Part shown: positions 25,242-33,657 of the stretch, piece by piece
How the letters are laid out: each line of letters opens with the position of its first letter
Position numbering within the stretch: the stretch's first letter is position 1
Source of the DNA: Fibrisoma montanum
GTDB lineage: Bacteria; Bacteroidota; Bacteroidia; Cytophagales; Spirosomataceae
Direction of reading: 5' to 3'
DNA length: 64,000 nucleotides
Assembly: GCF_003583365.1 (NCBI RefSeq)
Contig: NZ_QXED01000008.1
Location: forward strand, 62,001 to 126,000
Made by a program: the position numbers and the translations under genes
The notes under the pieces: model-generated
Seen by the model: the letters and a program-made list of their open reading frames with translations, nothing else
The model's database searches: none
Told to the model about the DNA's origin: nothing

Positions 25242-25814
25242 ATGAAAAGACATATATCACTTCTCTTCGTGATGCTTCCGTGGGCAGCGTTTGCGCAGGA
25301 CCCGTCGAAAAGCAAGCCGAATGACCTGCTGGGGCAGGGTACATTCAGCGTCAATGTGGGTGTTGGAGGGGGAACGGGCAGTTCCGGAGGTACGTATGGT
25401 CGGGTAGCCCCCAAAGCCCAGTATTTTCTGAAAAACGGCTGGTCGGTCAACGTCGAAGGCCGCCACGAAACCAACGGCCGCCAGTCCGGCTATACGGGCA
25501 TCGGCCTGACAACCCGGTACTACGTACTGCGGACAAACAAGGTTACGGTTTTCGGGCAGGGTGGCTATTTCTACGGCCAGAGCCGCAACCGGACCTATAC
25601 AATCGAAGCTACGCCAACCGGCGGGGTGCTACGTGTCGAGCAGATTAACCGGTCGGGCACGGTCAACGCCGGCGTTGGGGCTCAGTACCGGCTGGGTAAA
25701 CGGTGGTCAGTTGAAGCCCAGCACGAAATCAACGTCAGCCGCCGGTCGGCCGATAAGCCAACGTCGCTGACCCAGACAACCATTGGCATTAACTTTTTGC
25801 TGAAAGAACCCTGA
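25242..25814 (+). CDS. Outer-membrane beta-barrel protein
   Basis: I start at the ATG at 25242 because it opens a signal peptide (MKRHISLLFVMLPWAAFAQ); the TTG upstream adds five residues. The 190-residue product has alternating amphipathic strands such as GWSVNVEGRHET, GIGLTTRYYVL, KVTVFGQGGYFYGQSRN, AGVGAQYRLGKRWSVEAQHE and a terminal TTIGINFLL ending near an aromatic/hydrophobic residue. This is the pattern of a small eight-stranded barrel of the OmpA/OmpW kind. Function unknown. It ends 5 bp from the convergent TetR stop. Confidence 0.8.
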   Translation: MKRHISLLFVMLPWAAFAQDPSKSKPNDLLGQGTFSVNVGVGGGTGSSGGTYGRVAPKAQYFLKNGWSVNVEGRHETNGRQSGYTGIGLTTRYYVLRTNKVTVFGQGGYFYGQSRNRTYTIEATPTGGVLRVEQINRSGTVNAGVGAQYRLGKRWSVEAQHEINVSRRSADKPTSLTQTTIGINFLLKEP

Positions 25815-25818
25815 TTCG

Positions 25819-26430
25819 TTATTGGCCGCTGCGCCAGGCGGCTATGCCCGCCGGGGTTAGCATGGGCACCACGGCAGCCTCGAACACGGCAACGTAATGG
25901 TTTATTTTTTCTGACTCAGGTCCTTCATACAGGACTTCAGCACTGGACAGCCAGAAATCACCGATGATGAACAACTGCTCCAGAAAATGTTCGTCGTACC
26001 CTGCGTAGGGCTCGGGGCGATACCAGCCGTTTGCCCTCATCTGCCCCACTACCATCCGAAACACCTCCTTCCGCCGACGAACCAACGCCTGGTGACGCGC
26101 CGTCAGGGCCGGAATCCGACGCATGATACCCGCAAAATCCCGTAGCAGAAAGCGGTAGTCGTATAGTAACCGAAAACTTTGTCTGCTTAGCTCCCGCAGT
26201 AAGCCCATCGTCATCGGCAGGGCCGGTACGGCGTCAATGCCGACGTTCAGGCGATCAACCAACTGATCGTACAGCCGTTCGATCAAAACATCCGTGCTGG
26301 CAAAATGATAGCACAAGTTACCATGACTCATCCCTAAATGGCCCGCAATGGTCCGTACGGTCACGTTGTCGGCACCCTGGTCGTTGAAAAGCTGCAGGGC
26401 TTTCTCTGTGATTCGCTCCTTCGTCGTCAT
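25819..26430 (-). CDS. TetR/AcrR-family repressor
   Basis: Started at 26430 (MTTKERITEKALQLF); the longer frame would run through the operator and into the neighbouring gene. The 203-residue protein has the TetR N-terminal HTH (VTVRTIAGHLGMSHGNLCYHFAST, i.e. TVRTIAGHLGMSHGNL as the helix-turn-helix) and an all-helical ligand-binding C-terminus. It is divergent from an FAD monooxygenase gene with two operator-like palindromes between the starts, so it very likely represses that gene and itself until a small molecule binds. Confidence 0.92.
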   Translation of the reverse strand: MTTKERITEKALQLFNDQGADNVTVRTIAGHLGMSHGNLCYHFASTDVLIERLYDQLVDRLNVGIDAVPALPMTMGLLRELSRQSFRLLYDYRFLLRDFAGIMRRIPALTARHQALVRRRKEVFRMVVGQMRANGWYRPEPYAGYDEHFLEQLFIIGDFWLSSAEVLYEGPESEKINHYVAVFEAAVVPMLTPAGIAAWRSGQ

Positions 26431-26438
26431 TAAAAAAA

Positions 26439-26486
26439 TTAGAACAATTGTACTAACTATTGATGCCTCTAGTACATTTGTTCTAA
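26439..26486. promoter_or_regulatory. Duplicated TetR operator in the divergent promoter
   Basis: Two 16-bp near-palindromes, TAGAACAATTGTACTA (26440-26455) and TAGTACATTTGTTCTA (26470-26485), fit TAGWACAWTTGTWCTA with a 30-bp centre-to-centre distance. They are also inverted copies of each other over 17 bp with one mismatch. The position between the TetR and monooxygenase starts supports an operator. Confidence 0.75.
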
Positions 26487-26508
26487 ATTTAACAGAACCG
26501 AAACAACC

Positions 26509-27720
26509 ATGCAAGGATTAATCATTGGCGGAGGCATTGGCGGCTTGACCACAGCCATCGCGTTACAGCAACGGGGCATCGACGTTCAGGTGTATGAGCA
26601 GGCACCGGACATCCGGGAAGTAGGTACCGGCCTGATGATGGCGACCAATGCCATGCAGGTGTTGTCCTGGCTGGGCTTAGCGGAATCGATCCGGCAAACT
26701 GGCTGGTCTTTGCAAAAAGGATTTGTTACGAAGCCCGACGGTACGCCCATTCAAACCGTTGATATAGGGGCGTTGAGCCGGCGGTACGGGTTTGGCATGG
26801 TAGCCATTCATCGGGGCCGACTGCAAACCCTTTTGCTGAATTCGCTCCCCGCCGATCGGATTCACACGGGTAAACGCCTGATCGATCTGCAGGACAACGG
26901 TCGGCGGGTACGGGTACTGTTTGCAGACGGCAGCACCGCCGAAGGCGATTTTTGCATCGGTGCAGATGGCATTCGTTCTGCCGTCCGGCAACAGCTGTTT
27001 GGCGATCAGCCGCTTCGCTATTCCGGTCAGACCTGCTGGCGGGGTCTGGTCGACTACCCCGTACCAGCCGACGCCCGAACAACTTCGTACGAATACTGGG
27101 GTTTACCCACCGGTTTGCGGGTTGGCATTGTACCGGTAGGCGCTGACCAGCTGTATGTATACGTAACGGCCGCATCCCCAGCCGGTCAATCTGCTGAAAA
27201 GTCCTTACCGGCGTTGCTTTCCCTGAGCGAATCGTTCGCGCCATCCGTAAAAGCGGTTCTGGAACAGGTTGAGGAGAAGCGGATTCACCGGGCTGATCTG
27301 TACGATCTACCGACGCTACCGGCCTGGTCGAAGGGGCGCGTTACGGTACTGGGCGACGCGGCCCATGCCACAACGCCCAATCTGGGCCAGGGTGCGTGCC
27401 AGGCCATCGAAGACGCCTGGGCTGTAGCGGCCTGCCTCGCAAACTATCAGGAACCCGACGAGGCTTTCCGGCAATTTCAGGCACTACGCAAACCAAAGGC
27501 CGACCGGATTGTCCGGCTGTCGCGGCAAATTGGCCAGGCCGTTAATGCGCCCGGCTGGCTCAAGCCGTTGCTATTTACGGCCATGGGATCGCTACCCAAA
27601 TCGCTCACGGACCGTCAGTTTGCGGACGTATACGACGTATCGTATCTGAAGCGCTTCGAAAAGACTAGCGTTTCTCAATTCCCTCCAGTACCCGCCGGAT
27701 CACATTCGCCCGCTGCATAA
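26509..27720 (+). CDS. FAD-dependent monooxygenase (PHBH/TetX-like)
   Basis: A 403-residue class A flavoprotein monooxygenase. The FAD dinucleotide fold is GGGIGGLTTAIALQQRG (from residue 7), the DG motif is CIGADGIRSAVRQ, and the GD motif is LGDAAHATTPNLGQGACQAI (Gly282-Asp283). Such enzymes hydroxylate aromatic or polyketide substrates with NAD(P)H and O2; some inactivate antibiotics. The divergent TetR gene suggests induction by the substrate. The last 56 bp overlap the convergent tyrA gene. The C-terminal tail (SQFPPVPAGSHSPAA) lies wholly in that overlap. Confidence 0.92.
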   Translation: MQGLIIGGGIGGLTTAIALQQRGIDVQVYEQAPDIREVGTGLMMATNAMQVLSWLGLAESIRQTGWSLQKGFVTKPDGTPIQTVDIGALSRRYGFGMVAIHRGRLQTLLLNSLPADRIHTGKRLIDLQDNGRRVRVLFADGSTAEGDFCIGADGIRSAVRQQLFGDQPLRYSGQTCWRGLVDYPVPADARTTSYEYWGLPTGLRVGIVPVGADQLYVYVTAASPAGQSAEKSLPALLSLSESFAPSVKAVLEQVEEKRIHRADLYDLPTLPAWSKGRVTVLGDAAHATTPNLGQGACQAIEDAWAVAACLANYQEPDEAFRQFQALRKPKADRIVRLSRQIGQAVNAPGWLKPLLFTAMGSLPKSLTDRQFADVYDVSYLKRFEKTSVSQFPPVPAGSHSPAA

Positions 27721-28522
27721 ACGCCAGCGAGGTCGTTACGTCCTGATCGTCGATCACCTGTTTGAACTGCTGCAGAAACTCAATGTAGTCGGTCAGTGCC
27801 TGCGACACGTTCGTGCGGTTCTGGTCGAAGATGGGAGCCCACATCTGCGGGGAGCTTTTGGCCAGCCGAACCGTTGAGCTAAAGCCCGTGCTGGCCATAT
27901 CAAAAATAGCCTGCTCGTCTTTTTCTTTTTCCAGTACGGTCAGGCCTAATGCAAACGCACTGATGTGGCTCAGGTGCGAAACATACGCCAGGTGTAAATC
28001 ATGCTCTTTCGGAGTCATGTAAAATATTTTCATGCCAATGTCCCGGAACAGCGCTTCCGCCAGCTTAAGACTGTCGGGACGGCTTTTGTCGCGGTCGCAG
28101 ATAATCAGGTTTTTGCTGGGCAACAACTCCTTGAACGCGGCTCCCGGCCCTGAATTTTCGGTACCCGCCATAGGGTGAGCGGCTACAAACTGTGCCCGGT
28201 TGGCATGCCCTTCAACCGCGTGGCAGATCAGCTCCTTCGTCGACCCCAGATCAAGGACCGTGGCTTTGTCGGGCACCCGATCCAGCAGCGAGGGCAGTAG
28301 TTCAACGATCGCGTTGACGGGAATTGCCAGTACGATCAGATCACTGGCGGCCACGGCGTCATCGAGCGTCCGGACTTCGTCGACAATGCCTTTTGCGATG
28401 GCGAGCTGGCCATGCACCGGCGAGGCATCCACGCCAATGAATTGTGCTTTGGGGTATTTTTCGCGCACGGCCAGCGCAAACGAGCCGCCCAACAAACCAA
28501 TGCCGATGATGGAAATTGTCAT
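27665..28522 (-). CDS. tyrA: Prephenate dehydrogenase
   Basis: A 285-residue NAD(P)-dependent enzyme converting prephenate to 4-hydroxyphenylpyruvate in tyrosine synthesis. The N-terminal Rossmann motif is IIGIGLLGGSFALAVRE. The catalytic His region is FVAAHPMAGTENSGPGAA, followed by YMTPKEHDLHLAYVSHLSHI, both diagnostic. No chorismate mutase or ACT domain is present. It follows the aminotransferase gene by 52 bp on the same strand, the order expected for an aromatic amino-acid unit. Confidence 0.93.
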   Translation of the reverse strand: MTISIIGIGLLGGSFALAVREKYPKAQFIGVDASPVHGQLAIAKGIVDEVRTLDDAVAASDLIVLAIPVNAIVELLPSLLDRVPDKATVLDLGSTKELICHAVEGHANRAQFVAAHPMAGTENSGPGAAFKELLPSKNLIICDRDKSRPDSLKLAEALFRDIGMKIFYMTPKEHDLHLAYVSHLSHISAFALGLTVLEKEKDEQAIFDMASTGFSSTVRLAKSSPQMWAPIFDQNRTNVSQALTDYIEFLQQFKQVIDDQDVTTSLAFMQRANVIRRVLEGIEKR

Positions 28523-28574
28523 GAACCGGAGAGGATTTCTAATTTAACGTATGGATGTAGAGCCTGCTTGCGTT

Positions 28575-29765
28575 TTAACTCTGCTTCGGCAACGGGACCG
28601 CCAGGCGACCAACGGCCTCCTCAATCCGCTCACGGGGCATGCACAGCGACATCCGGACGTAGCGCTCGCCTTTGGGCCCGAAGATGAAGCCCGGCGCAAT
28701 GAAGATGTGTTTGTTGTACAGCAGATCATCGACCAGGGCTTCGGCAGACGGAACTGAATCGGGCAGTTTTGCCCAGATAAACAGCCCTTCCTGATCGGTC
28801 GAATACGTACAACCCAGGGCATTCAGGAACGCGTGTACGGCATCCAGACGTCCCTGATACACGTCATTACGTTGGCGGTGCCAGTCGTCGGAATTGTCTA
28901 ACGCTTCAGCCGCAGCCTCCATTATAGGCTTAAACTGCCCCGAATCGACGTTACTCTTGATAGCCAGCACGGCATCGACATATGGTTTGGCCGCAGCCAT
29001 CCAGCCCAGGCGCCAACCGGCCATATTGTGCGACTTACTCATGGAGTTAAGCTCAATCGCTACGTCGCCGGCACCGTCGACAGCCAGCAGACTGATGGGC
29101 GGTTTTTTGTTGAGGATGAGACTGTATGGATTGTCGTGGCAAAGCAGCACGCGGTGGTCGTGGGCAAACCGCACGGCCCGCTCAAACAACGCGCGGGTGG
29201 CCGGAGCGCCCGTCGGCATGTGGGGGTAGTTGAGCCAGATGATTTTTACGGGCCGGTCGGCGGGGGCTTCGGTAACCAGCGCGGTCATCGCTTCCCAATC
29301 CGGCTGCCAGCCACCGTGTTCGAGCAGCGGGTACTCACGCACCGTAGCGCCGAGCATCCGGCTAACGGCCCGGTAGGCCGGATAGCCCAGTTCAGGAACC
29401 AGCACCCCATCCCCGTCGTTCAGGAACGTCAACGAAATGTGCGTAATTCCTTCCTTCGACCCGATCAGGGGAAGAATTTCAGTATCCGGATCGAGGACGA
29501 CACCGTACGTATGCGCGTAAAACCGGGCGATGGCCTGCCGCAAGCCCGGCGTTCCTTTGTAGGGTTGATAGCCGTGCGCTCCAGGCTGCCGCACTGACGT
29601 AGCCAACGCATCGAGCGTAGCATCCGAGGGCATCATATCGGGGTTTCCGATGGCGATGTTGATCACATCATGACCGGCCGCCTGCAGGCGACGAACTTCG
29701 GCCAGCTTAACGGAAAAATAGTATTCCTGCGTTTGATCGGCCCGATGGGCCAGGGGAATAATCAC
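28575..29765 (-). CDS. PLP-dependent class I/II aminotransferase, likely aromatic/prephenate
   Basis: A 396-residue fold-type I aminotransferase. VINIAIGNPDMMPSDATLDA opens the large domain, LIGSKEGITHISLTFL is the phosphate-cup region, and the PLP lysine is in SMSKSHNMAGWRLGW. Carboxylate-binding Arg is in RYVRMSLCMP. The usual NPTG motif reads NYPHMPTGA, with Met for the Asn that contacts PLP. Adjacent tyrA suggests a role in Tyr/Phe synthesis, but the family also includes LL-diaminopimelate aminotransferase-like enzymes. A -7 box lies 64 bp upstream. Confidence 0.9.
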   Translation of the reverse strand: MIIPLAHRADQTQEYYFSVKLAEVRRLQAAGHDVINIAIGNPDMMPSDATLDALATSVRQPGAHGYQPYKGTPGLRQAIARFYAHTYGVVLDPDTEILPLIGSKEGITHISLTFLNDGDGVLVPELGYPAYRAVSRMLGATVREYPLLEHGGWQPDWEAMTALVTEAPADRPVKIIWLNYPHMPTGAPATRALFERAVRFAHDHRVLLCHDNPYSLILNKKPPISLLAVDGAGDVAIELNSMSKSHNMAGWRLGWMAAAKPYVDAVLAIKSNVDSGQFKPIMEAAAEALDNSDDWHRQRNDVYQGRLDAVHAFLNALGCTYSTDQEGLFIWAKLPDSVPSAEALVDDLLYNKHIFIAPGFIFGPKGERYVRMSLCMPRERIEEAVGRLAVPLPKQS

Positions 29766-29828
29766 TTCTGAACCAGGATTTAACAGCTAAACAGATTTAC
29801 AGGATTCGTTTGTTGATGCAGCGAACCG

Positions 29829-29836
29829 CAAAGATA
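29829..29836 (-). promoter_or_regulatory. -7 box of the aminotransferase-tyrA unit
   Basis: The minus strand reads TATCTTTG, an exact consensus match, 64 bp before the aminotransferase ATG. No clear -33 element. Confidence 0.55.
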
Positions 29837-29872
29837 GCCCTAAAAACAATCCTGTGAACCCCGTCGGTCTGT

Positions 29873-30448
29873 TTAAACGTGAGTCAAACAGTATTTGAGC
29901 AATGGGGCTACGTGCAGCGCCTGCATCATACCCCCTGCATTGATAATAGCCAGTACCTGCTCCGGCGACAATACGTGCACGGATATTTCTTCGGTGATTT
30001 CCAGCTGCTGTTCCTGCAATCGCTCAACGCCTGTTGCCAGGAAACAATACGTTCGGTTGGTGTGCGTTCCCGGGTTGGCCGATAACGTCAGGTATAGCTG
30101 CCACTGCCCTCCGCCGAACCCCGTTTCTTCGAGCAGTTCCCGCTGAGCAGCCTGAAGCGGCTCTTCGCCGGGATCGATCACCCCCGCGCAGAGTTCGAAA
30201 TGGACCCCGCCGATGCCATGACGATACTGCCTGATCAGAATCAGTTGGCCATCGGTTGTAACGGCCACTACGTTCAGCCAGTCCGGGTATTCGAGAATAA
30301 AATAGTCAGGAATGTAGCCGCCTTTAGCCATCCGCACGGCATCTTTCCGCACCGTGAACCACGGCAACCGGTGAACATATTCCGACTGTTCAACCTGAAA
30401 CGGTGCCGGATCATCAGGCAAGGATGCCTGCTCGTGTACAACTGCCAT
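29873..30448 (-). CDS. NUDIX hydrolase (ADP-ribose pyrophosphatase-like)
   Basis: A 191-residue hydrolase of nucleoside diphosphate derivatives. The Nudix box GVIDPGEEPLQAAQRELLEE-TG at 89-110 fits GX5EX7REUXEEXGU. Upstream RQYRHGIGG and PDYFILEYPDWLNVVAVT resemble ADP-ribose/GDP-mannose pyrophosphatases. The short Glu-rich C-terminal part (QQLEITEEISVHVLSPEQV) probably supplies an additional metal ligand. Substrate unproven. Single gene; the stop is close to the aminotransferase promoter. Confidence 0.92.
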   Translation of the reverse strand: MAVVHEQASLPDDPAPFQVEQSEYVHRLPWFTVRKDAVRMAKGGYIPDYFILEYPDWLNVVAVTTDGQLILIRQYRHGIGGVHFELCAGVIDPGEEPLQAAQRELLEETGFGGGQWQLYLTLSANPGTHTNRTYCFLATGVERLQEQQLEITEEISVHVLSPEQVLAIINAGGMMQALHVAPLLKYCLTHV

Positions 30449-30593
30449 ATTGCTGCGTTCTAAGGACGCAAATATGAAAAAAATTAAAGGCAGCTACCAC
30501 CCCCGGCATCCAACGAACGTCGAACAAAAGCACTCAGGTATGAGACCTAACCGGTTGCTGGCCGGTTCACTCGCGTTCCGGAGCCGGCCGGTT

Positions 30594-31865
30594 TCAACGC
30601 GGGGCCTGCCGCACCAGATCGTCGGCAAACCGGATGTATTGTTGCCAGTCGTAGTTTGTTACGTCGTGCTTGCCGGTTCGATTGTGGTATCGGACGGTCT
30701 GCCCGACGGGCTGGTCTATTCCGGGAAACCCGGCGCCCCCAATCCCTGTTTTGCCGTACAGTTTATAGACCGGTTCGGTCAGGTCGGCCCCCAGAAACTC
30801 GCCTTTCGGGTCAGACCACTGATCGCCCTCGGCGCTGGCTACGTAGAGTGGCCGGGGAGCAACCAGAGCCAGCAACTCGTGCTGATCGACCGGCAGATCA
30901 GCTACCCGTTTGCTGTAGGTTTTATAGCGCCCGCAAAACCAGTGCGGGAAGCTGTTGTTGATCCGTTCCACCGTTTCGCCGTACCACCGACGCGCCAGCG
31001 CAGCTCCGCCTTCGCCCGATTCGTTGGAGATCACGGCCGCAAACCGCCGATCCTGCGCTCCGGCCCATAATGCAGCTTTACCAATGCGCGAATGGCCGAT
31101 ACCAATTACCCGCTGCGCATCAATGGCCTGGTCCGTTTGCAGGTAATCAAGGATTCGGCTCATACCCCAGGCCCAGGCCCCGATGGCTCCCCAGTTGTCG
31201 GCGCGGTTTGTATCGCCCAGTACAGACCGGATGCCCGTTTGCCAGCCTTTCGGATGGTCGGGCTCAAGATCACCGTAGTAGGCCGTTGCCAGGGCATACC
31301 CGTGCGCCAGAATGGTGTCAATCGGCCAGCGCCGGGCCTGCAGTCCACGGGCTTTTTCGGTCGCGCGGTTATTGACCGACGCATCCCCCGCATTGTTCAT
31401 CCAACGGGTCGACAGGGGAAGATCGGCCTCCATCGAGACGCAGTGATTGCCGCAGAAATTCAGCCCGAGAAAGACCGGCACCGGCTGCCGAGCGGCTTTT
31501 GGTACGTAGAGCAGTACGTCGATTGGCGGTATTGTGGGGTAGTCGGCAAAGAATATGGACACCTGTTTGCGAATGGCCCGACCGTTGAGCGCGTTATTGT
31601 CGGTTTTCGTCGTCTGAAAGCGGAGCCGTACGGGTTGAGTCGGCGTCTTACCGTACACATGCTCAGCAAACAACGTGAGCAGTTCGGCCCGACGCTTGTC
31701 CCATCCCTCGCGGGTAGTAACACGCTGCCCATTCGTCATTATCAGGGGATCGGGCAGGTTAAACGTCCCTACTTTACTTTCATCATAATTAGCCTGCGGG
31801 TCCTGGGCTCGCGCCGTCTGGGCCACAAACATCAGTATAATCAGGCTATAAAGAAGTTGATTCAT
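30594..31865 (-). CDS. CE15 glucuronoyl esterase-like, exported
   Basis: A 423-residue exported esterase with signal peptide MNQLLYSLIILMFVAQTARA. The alpha/beta hydrolase core includes VFLGLNFCGNHCV, GAWAWGMSRILDYL and the nucleophile Ser259 in GIGHSRIGKAALWAG. NESGEGGAA and NNSFPHWFCGRY follow, and the C-terminal His is probably in GKHDVTNYDW. These are hallmarks of CE15, which cleaves ester bonds between glucuronoxylan and lignin. Bacterial members are often annotated acetylxylan esterase. It is alone here rather than in a polysaccharide locus. Confidence 0.88.
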   Translation of the reverse strand: MNQLLYSLIILMFVAQTARAQDPQANYDESKVGTFNLPDPLIMTNGQRVTTREGWDKRRAELLTLFAEHVYGKTPTQPVRLRFQTTKTDNNALNGRAIRKQVSIFFADYPTIPPIDVLLYVPKAARQPVPVFLGLNFCGNHCVSMEADLPLSTRWMNNAGDASVNNRATEKARGLQARRWPIDTILAHGYALATAYYGDLEPDHPKGWQTGIRSVLGDTNRADNWGAIGAWAWGMSRILDYLQTDQAIDAQRVIGIGHSRIGKAALWAGAQDRRFAAVISNESGEGGAALARRWYGETVERINNSFPHWFCGRYKTYSKRVADLPVDQHELLALVAPRPLYVASAEGDQWSDPKGEFLGADLTEPVYKLYGKTGIGGAGFPGIDQPVGQTVRYHNRTGKHDVTNYDWQQYIRFADDLVRQAPR

Positions 31866-32055
31866 GGCTGGGTCAGTTTCTATCTAAAGTAGCCCGGCTT
31901 TACATCCCTACTCTTTTACCCGTTTTACGGTCATACAAAAGGTAAAACCCGTTTCCATGATATTATTTTAAGGCAAAAAATATGAACCGGCTTTCCTCAT
32001 TCGTTCTACTGTCGGTTCTTCGGCCCGTCTATTTTCGTTCATCTATTACAACCTG

Positions 32056-32640
32056 ATGAGAAACACCGCTGCTTATTTACTACTTGCTCTTAGCCTTCTT
32101 AGTACGTCCTGCCACCGTCCATACGCTTACTTCCAGCCCAGTCAGCGCGAGCATTTTGCCTCAGCCCGTCCGGCAGCCCCTACTCCATCGCCAGCAACGC
32201 AGCCAGAAGCCGATTCGGTCGCCGTTTCTCTGCCCGACAGCCTGCCGGTTGCCCTCAGTGGGCCCGCACTGGCCAGTTTACCCACGCCAACGAACCGCTC
32301 CGAACCGACAACCACCCGGGTGCAGCGGCATTTGCACCGGGCACAGTCTATGCTGAACACACCGTCGACGCTCGACAATCAACCTCGGCCGAAACCCAAG
32401 CCCAAGATGCGGCTGGGCAACCGCATTCGTGAAAAACTGGGTATGCCCCTGCGCAAGGAACTGAACTGGTGGCAGCGTATCAGCTGGAAGCTCAAGGCAT
32501 CCGTTATCGTTATTCTGGTGGCCGTCGTGTTTGCTATTTTTGACGTCACCATTCTGGCAATCATTTTCGGATTGCTGGGGGCTTTTCTACTGATCAGCGG
32601 CCTGCGCCGGTCGTTTAAAACCCGACGTCCCTGGTTTTAG
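32056..32640 (+). CDS. Pro-rich lipoprotein with C-terminal membrane hairpin, unknown function
   Basis: A 194-residue protein. A lipobox (LLSTSC, Cys19) starts the mature part, followed by a Pro/Ala/Ser/Thr-rich linker (about 30-90), a basic stretch (RPKPKPKMRLGNRIREKLGM) and two adjacent hydrophobic segments (ASVIVILVAVVFAIFDV and AIIFGLLGAFLLISGL). Having a lipid anchor plus membrane segments is unusual; the first segment may instead be a plain signal anchor. No family recognised. The next gene on the same strand is also a lipoprotein. Confidence 0.75.
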   Translation: MRNTAAYLLLALSLLSTSCHRPYAYFQPSQREHFASARPAAPTPSPATQPEADSVAVSLPDSLPVALSGPALASLPTPTNRSEPTTTRVQRHLHRAQSMLNTPSTLDNQPRPKPKPKMRLGNRIREKLGMPLRKELNWWQRISWKLKASVIVILVAVVFAIFDVTILAIIFGLLGAFLLISGLRRSFKTRRPWF

Positions 32641-32688
32641 CCAGTTGGTATCGAATCGGCTGCTCTGCTCAGGTAAACGATGCGGGTT

Positions 32689-32714
32689 GGTCGGAAAGCC
32701 TTATCTTTCCGACC
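32689..32714. other. Hairpin between two lipoprotein genes
   Basis: Arms GGTCGGAAAG (32689-32698) and CTTTCCGACC (32705-32714) pair perfectly over 10 bp with a 6-base loop. The loop and 3' arm contain TATCTTTC, one base from a -7 box, so it could be a terminator or overlap a promoter for the gene at 32738. Confidence 0.5.
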
Positions 32715-32737
32715 GATTTCGACCATCCGGTTTTACC

Positions 32738-33538
32738 ATGATCAGCCTTTTTCGCCTGGGTTGTCTGTTCGCGTTTGGAAGTCTGCTCGCATCCTGCTCC
32801 CGTTTTCATACCACTTCCGACCTCATCACGCTCAATAAAATTTACCAGATAAAACCACGGCAACACCTGTATGCCCTGGACCGACGCGGCAACGTGCGCG
32901 TCAAACAATTGATGGCCCGGCGGGCACAGGCCGCTTTGTATGAACGGGAAGATACCCTGTACGCTGAATTCTTATCAAAAACGCTACCGCCCCCGGACCA
33001 GAATCCGGCCACACTGGACCAATCAGACTCGCTGACGATTTTCTTCTTTCATTACAACCCGAAGCTGAAGCAGATTGAAGAAAAAAGCCCCTGGTTTCAG
33101 TACCAGCTGACCTCCTTTGATGTGGATCTGTTTACGGCTCCGTTTAAATACCGGTTTGGGCAGGCCGGACAGCCGGGAGAGCTGACTACCAGCGCCAACC
33201 TTGGGGTGTACGCCGGTATTCGATACGACGTCGGACGGTATCAGAACATCTACTTTCGGCGCGAACGACGCTCCAATATCGAGTCATTTGGCTTTGGGTT
33301 CGGAACGTTCGTCAGTATCGATCCGGTAGCCGTTAATGCGTTCAGTACGGCGGGGCGGTTCGCGGGCGAATACGAAGCCCTGGGATACAATTATGGAGCG
33401 TTGGGGCTGGTTGGCTACAAAACCGTGACGGTCGGGCTGGCGCTTGGTTTCGAGAACCTGGCCGACCGCAACAACCGCATCTGGATCTATCGGCAGAAAC
33501 CTTGGCTGGGCGTAACGCTGGGTGTGAACCTGAACTAA
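32738..33538 (+). CDS. Lipoprotein, probable beta-barrel, unknown function
   Basis: I start at the ATG at 32738 because it opens a lipoprotein signal (LFAFGSLLASC, Cys19); the GTG upstream adds 31 unsupported residues. The 266-residue product has a polar N-terminal half (NKIYQIKPRQHLYALDRRGN, DQSDSLTIFFFHYNPKLKQI) and a C-terminal half of amphipathic strands (LGVYAGIRYDVGRYQN, GFGFGTFVSIDPVAVN, VTVGLALGFENLAD, LGVTLGVNL). It looks like an outer-membrane protein. No family recognised. Confidence 0.78.
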   Translation: MISLFRLGCLFAFGSLLASCSRFHTTSDLITLNKIYQIKPRQHLYALDRRGNVRVKQLMARRAQAALYEREDTLYAEFLSKTLPPPDQNPATLDQSDSLTIFFFHYNPKLKQIEEKSPWFQYQLTSFDVDLFTAPFKYRFGQAGQPGELTTSANLGVYAGIRYDVGRYQNIYFRRERRSNIESFGFGFGTFVSIDPVAVNAFSTAGRFAGEYEALGYNYGALGLVGYKTVTVGLALGFENLADRNNRIWIYRQKPWLGVTLGVNLN

Positions 33539-33623
33539 GCTTTCAACCTGGGTCCAGGGGTCAAGTTCAGTTAACAGTTGGGTAGCTCGAAACCTGGACG
33601 AAGAAACTACGTACGCTCATGGC

Positions 33624-33653
33624 TTGAGCTCCGCAGTCCTGGTTGTACTTTTG
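33624..33653 (+). promoter_or_regulatory. Promoter of the CDF transporter gene
   Basis: TTG (33624-33626), a 19-bp spacer and TACTTTTG (33646-33653) match the Bacteroidetes -33/-7 consensus. The ATG at 33658 is where transcription should begin, so the mRNA may be leaderless. Confidence 0.75.
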
Positions 33654-33657
33654 TGTT

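Noticed and set aside
33540-33657. Earlier TTG start (33643) for the CDF transporter
   Set aside because: It lies inside the consensus promoter, upstream of the predicted transcription start.
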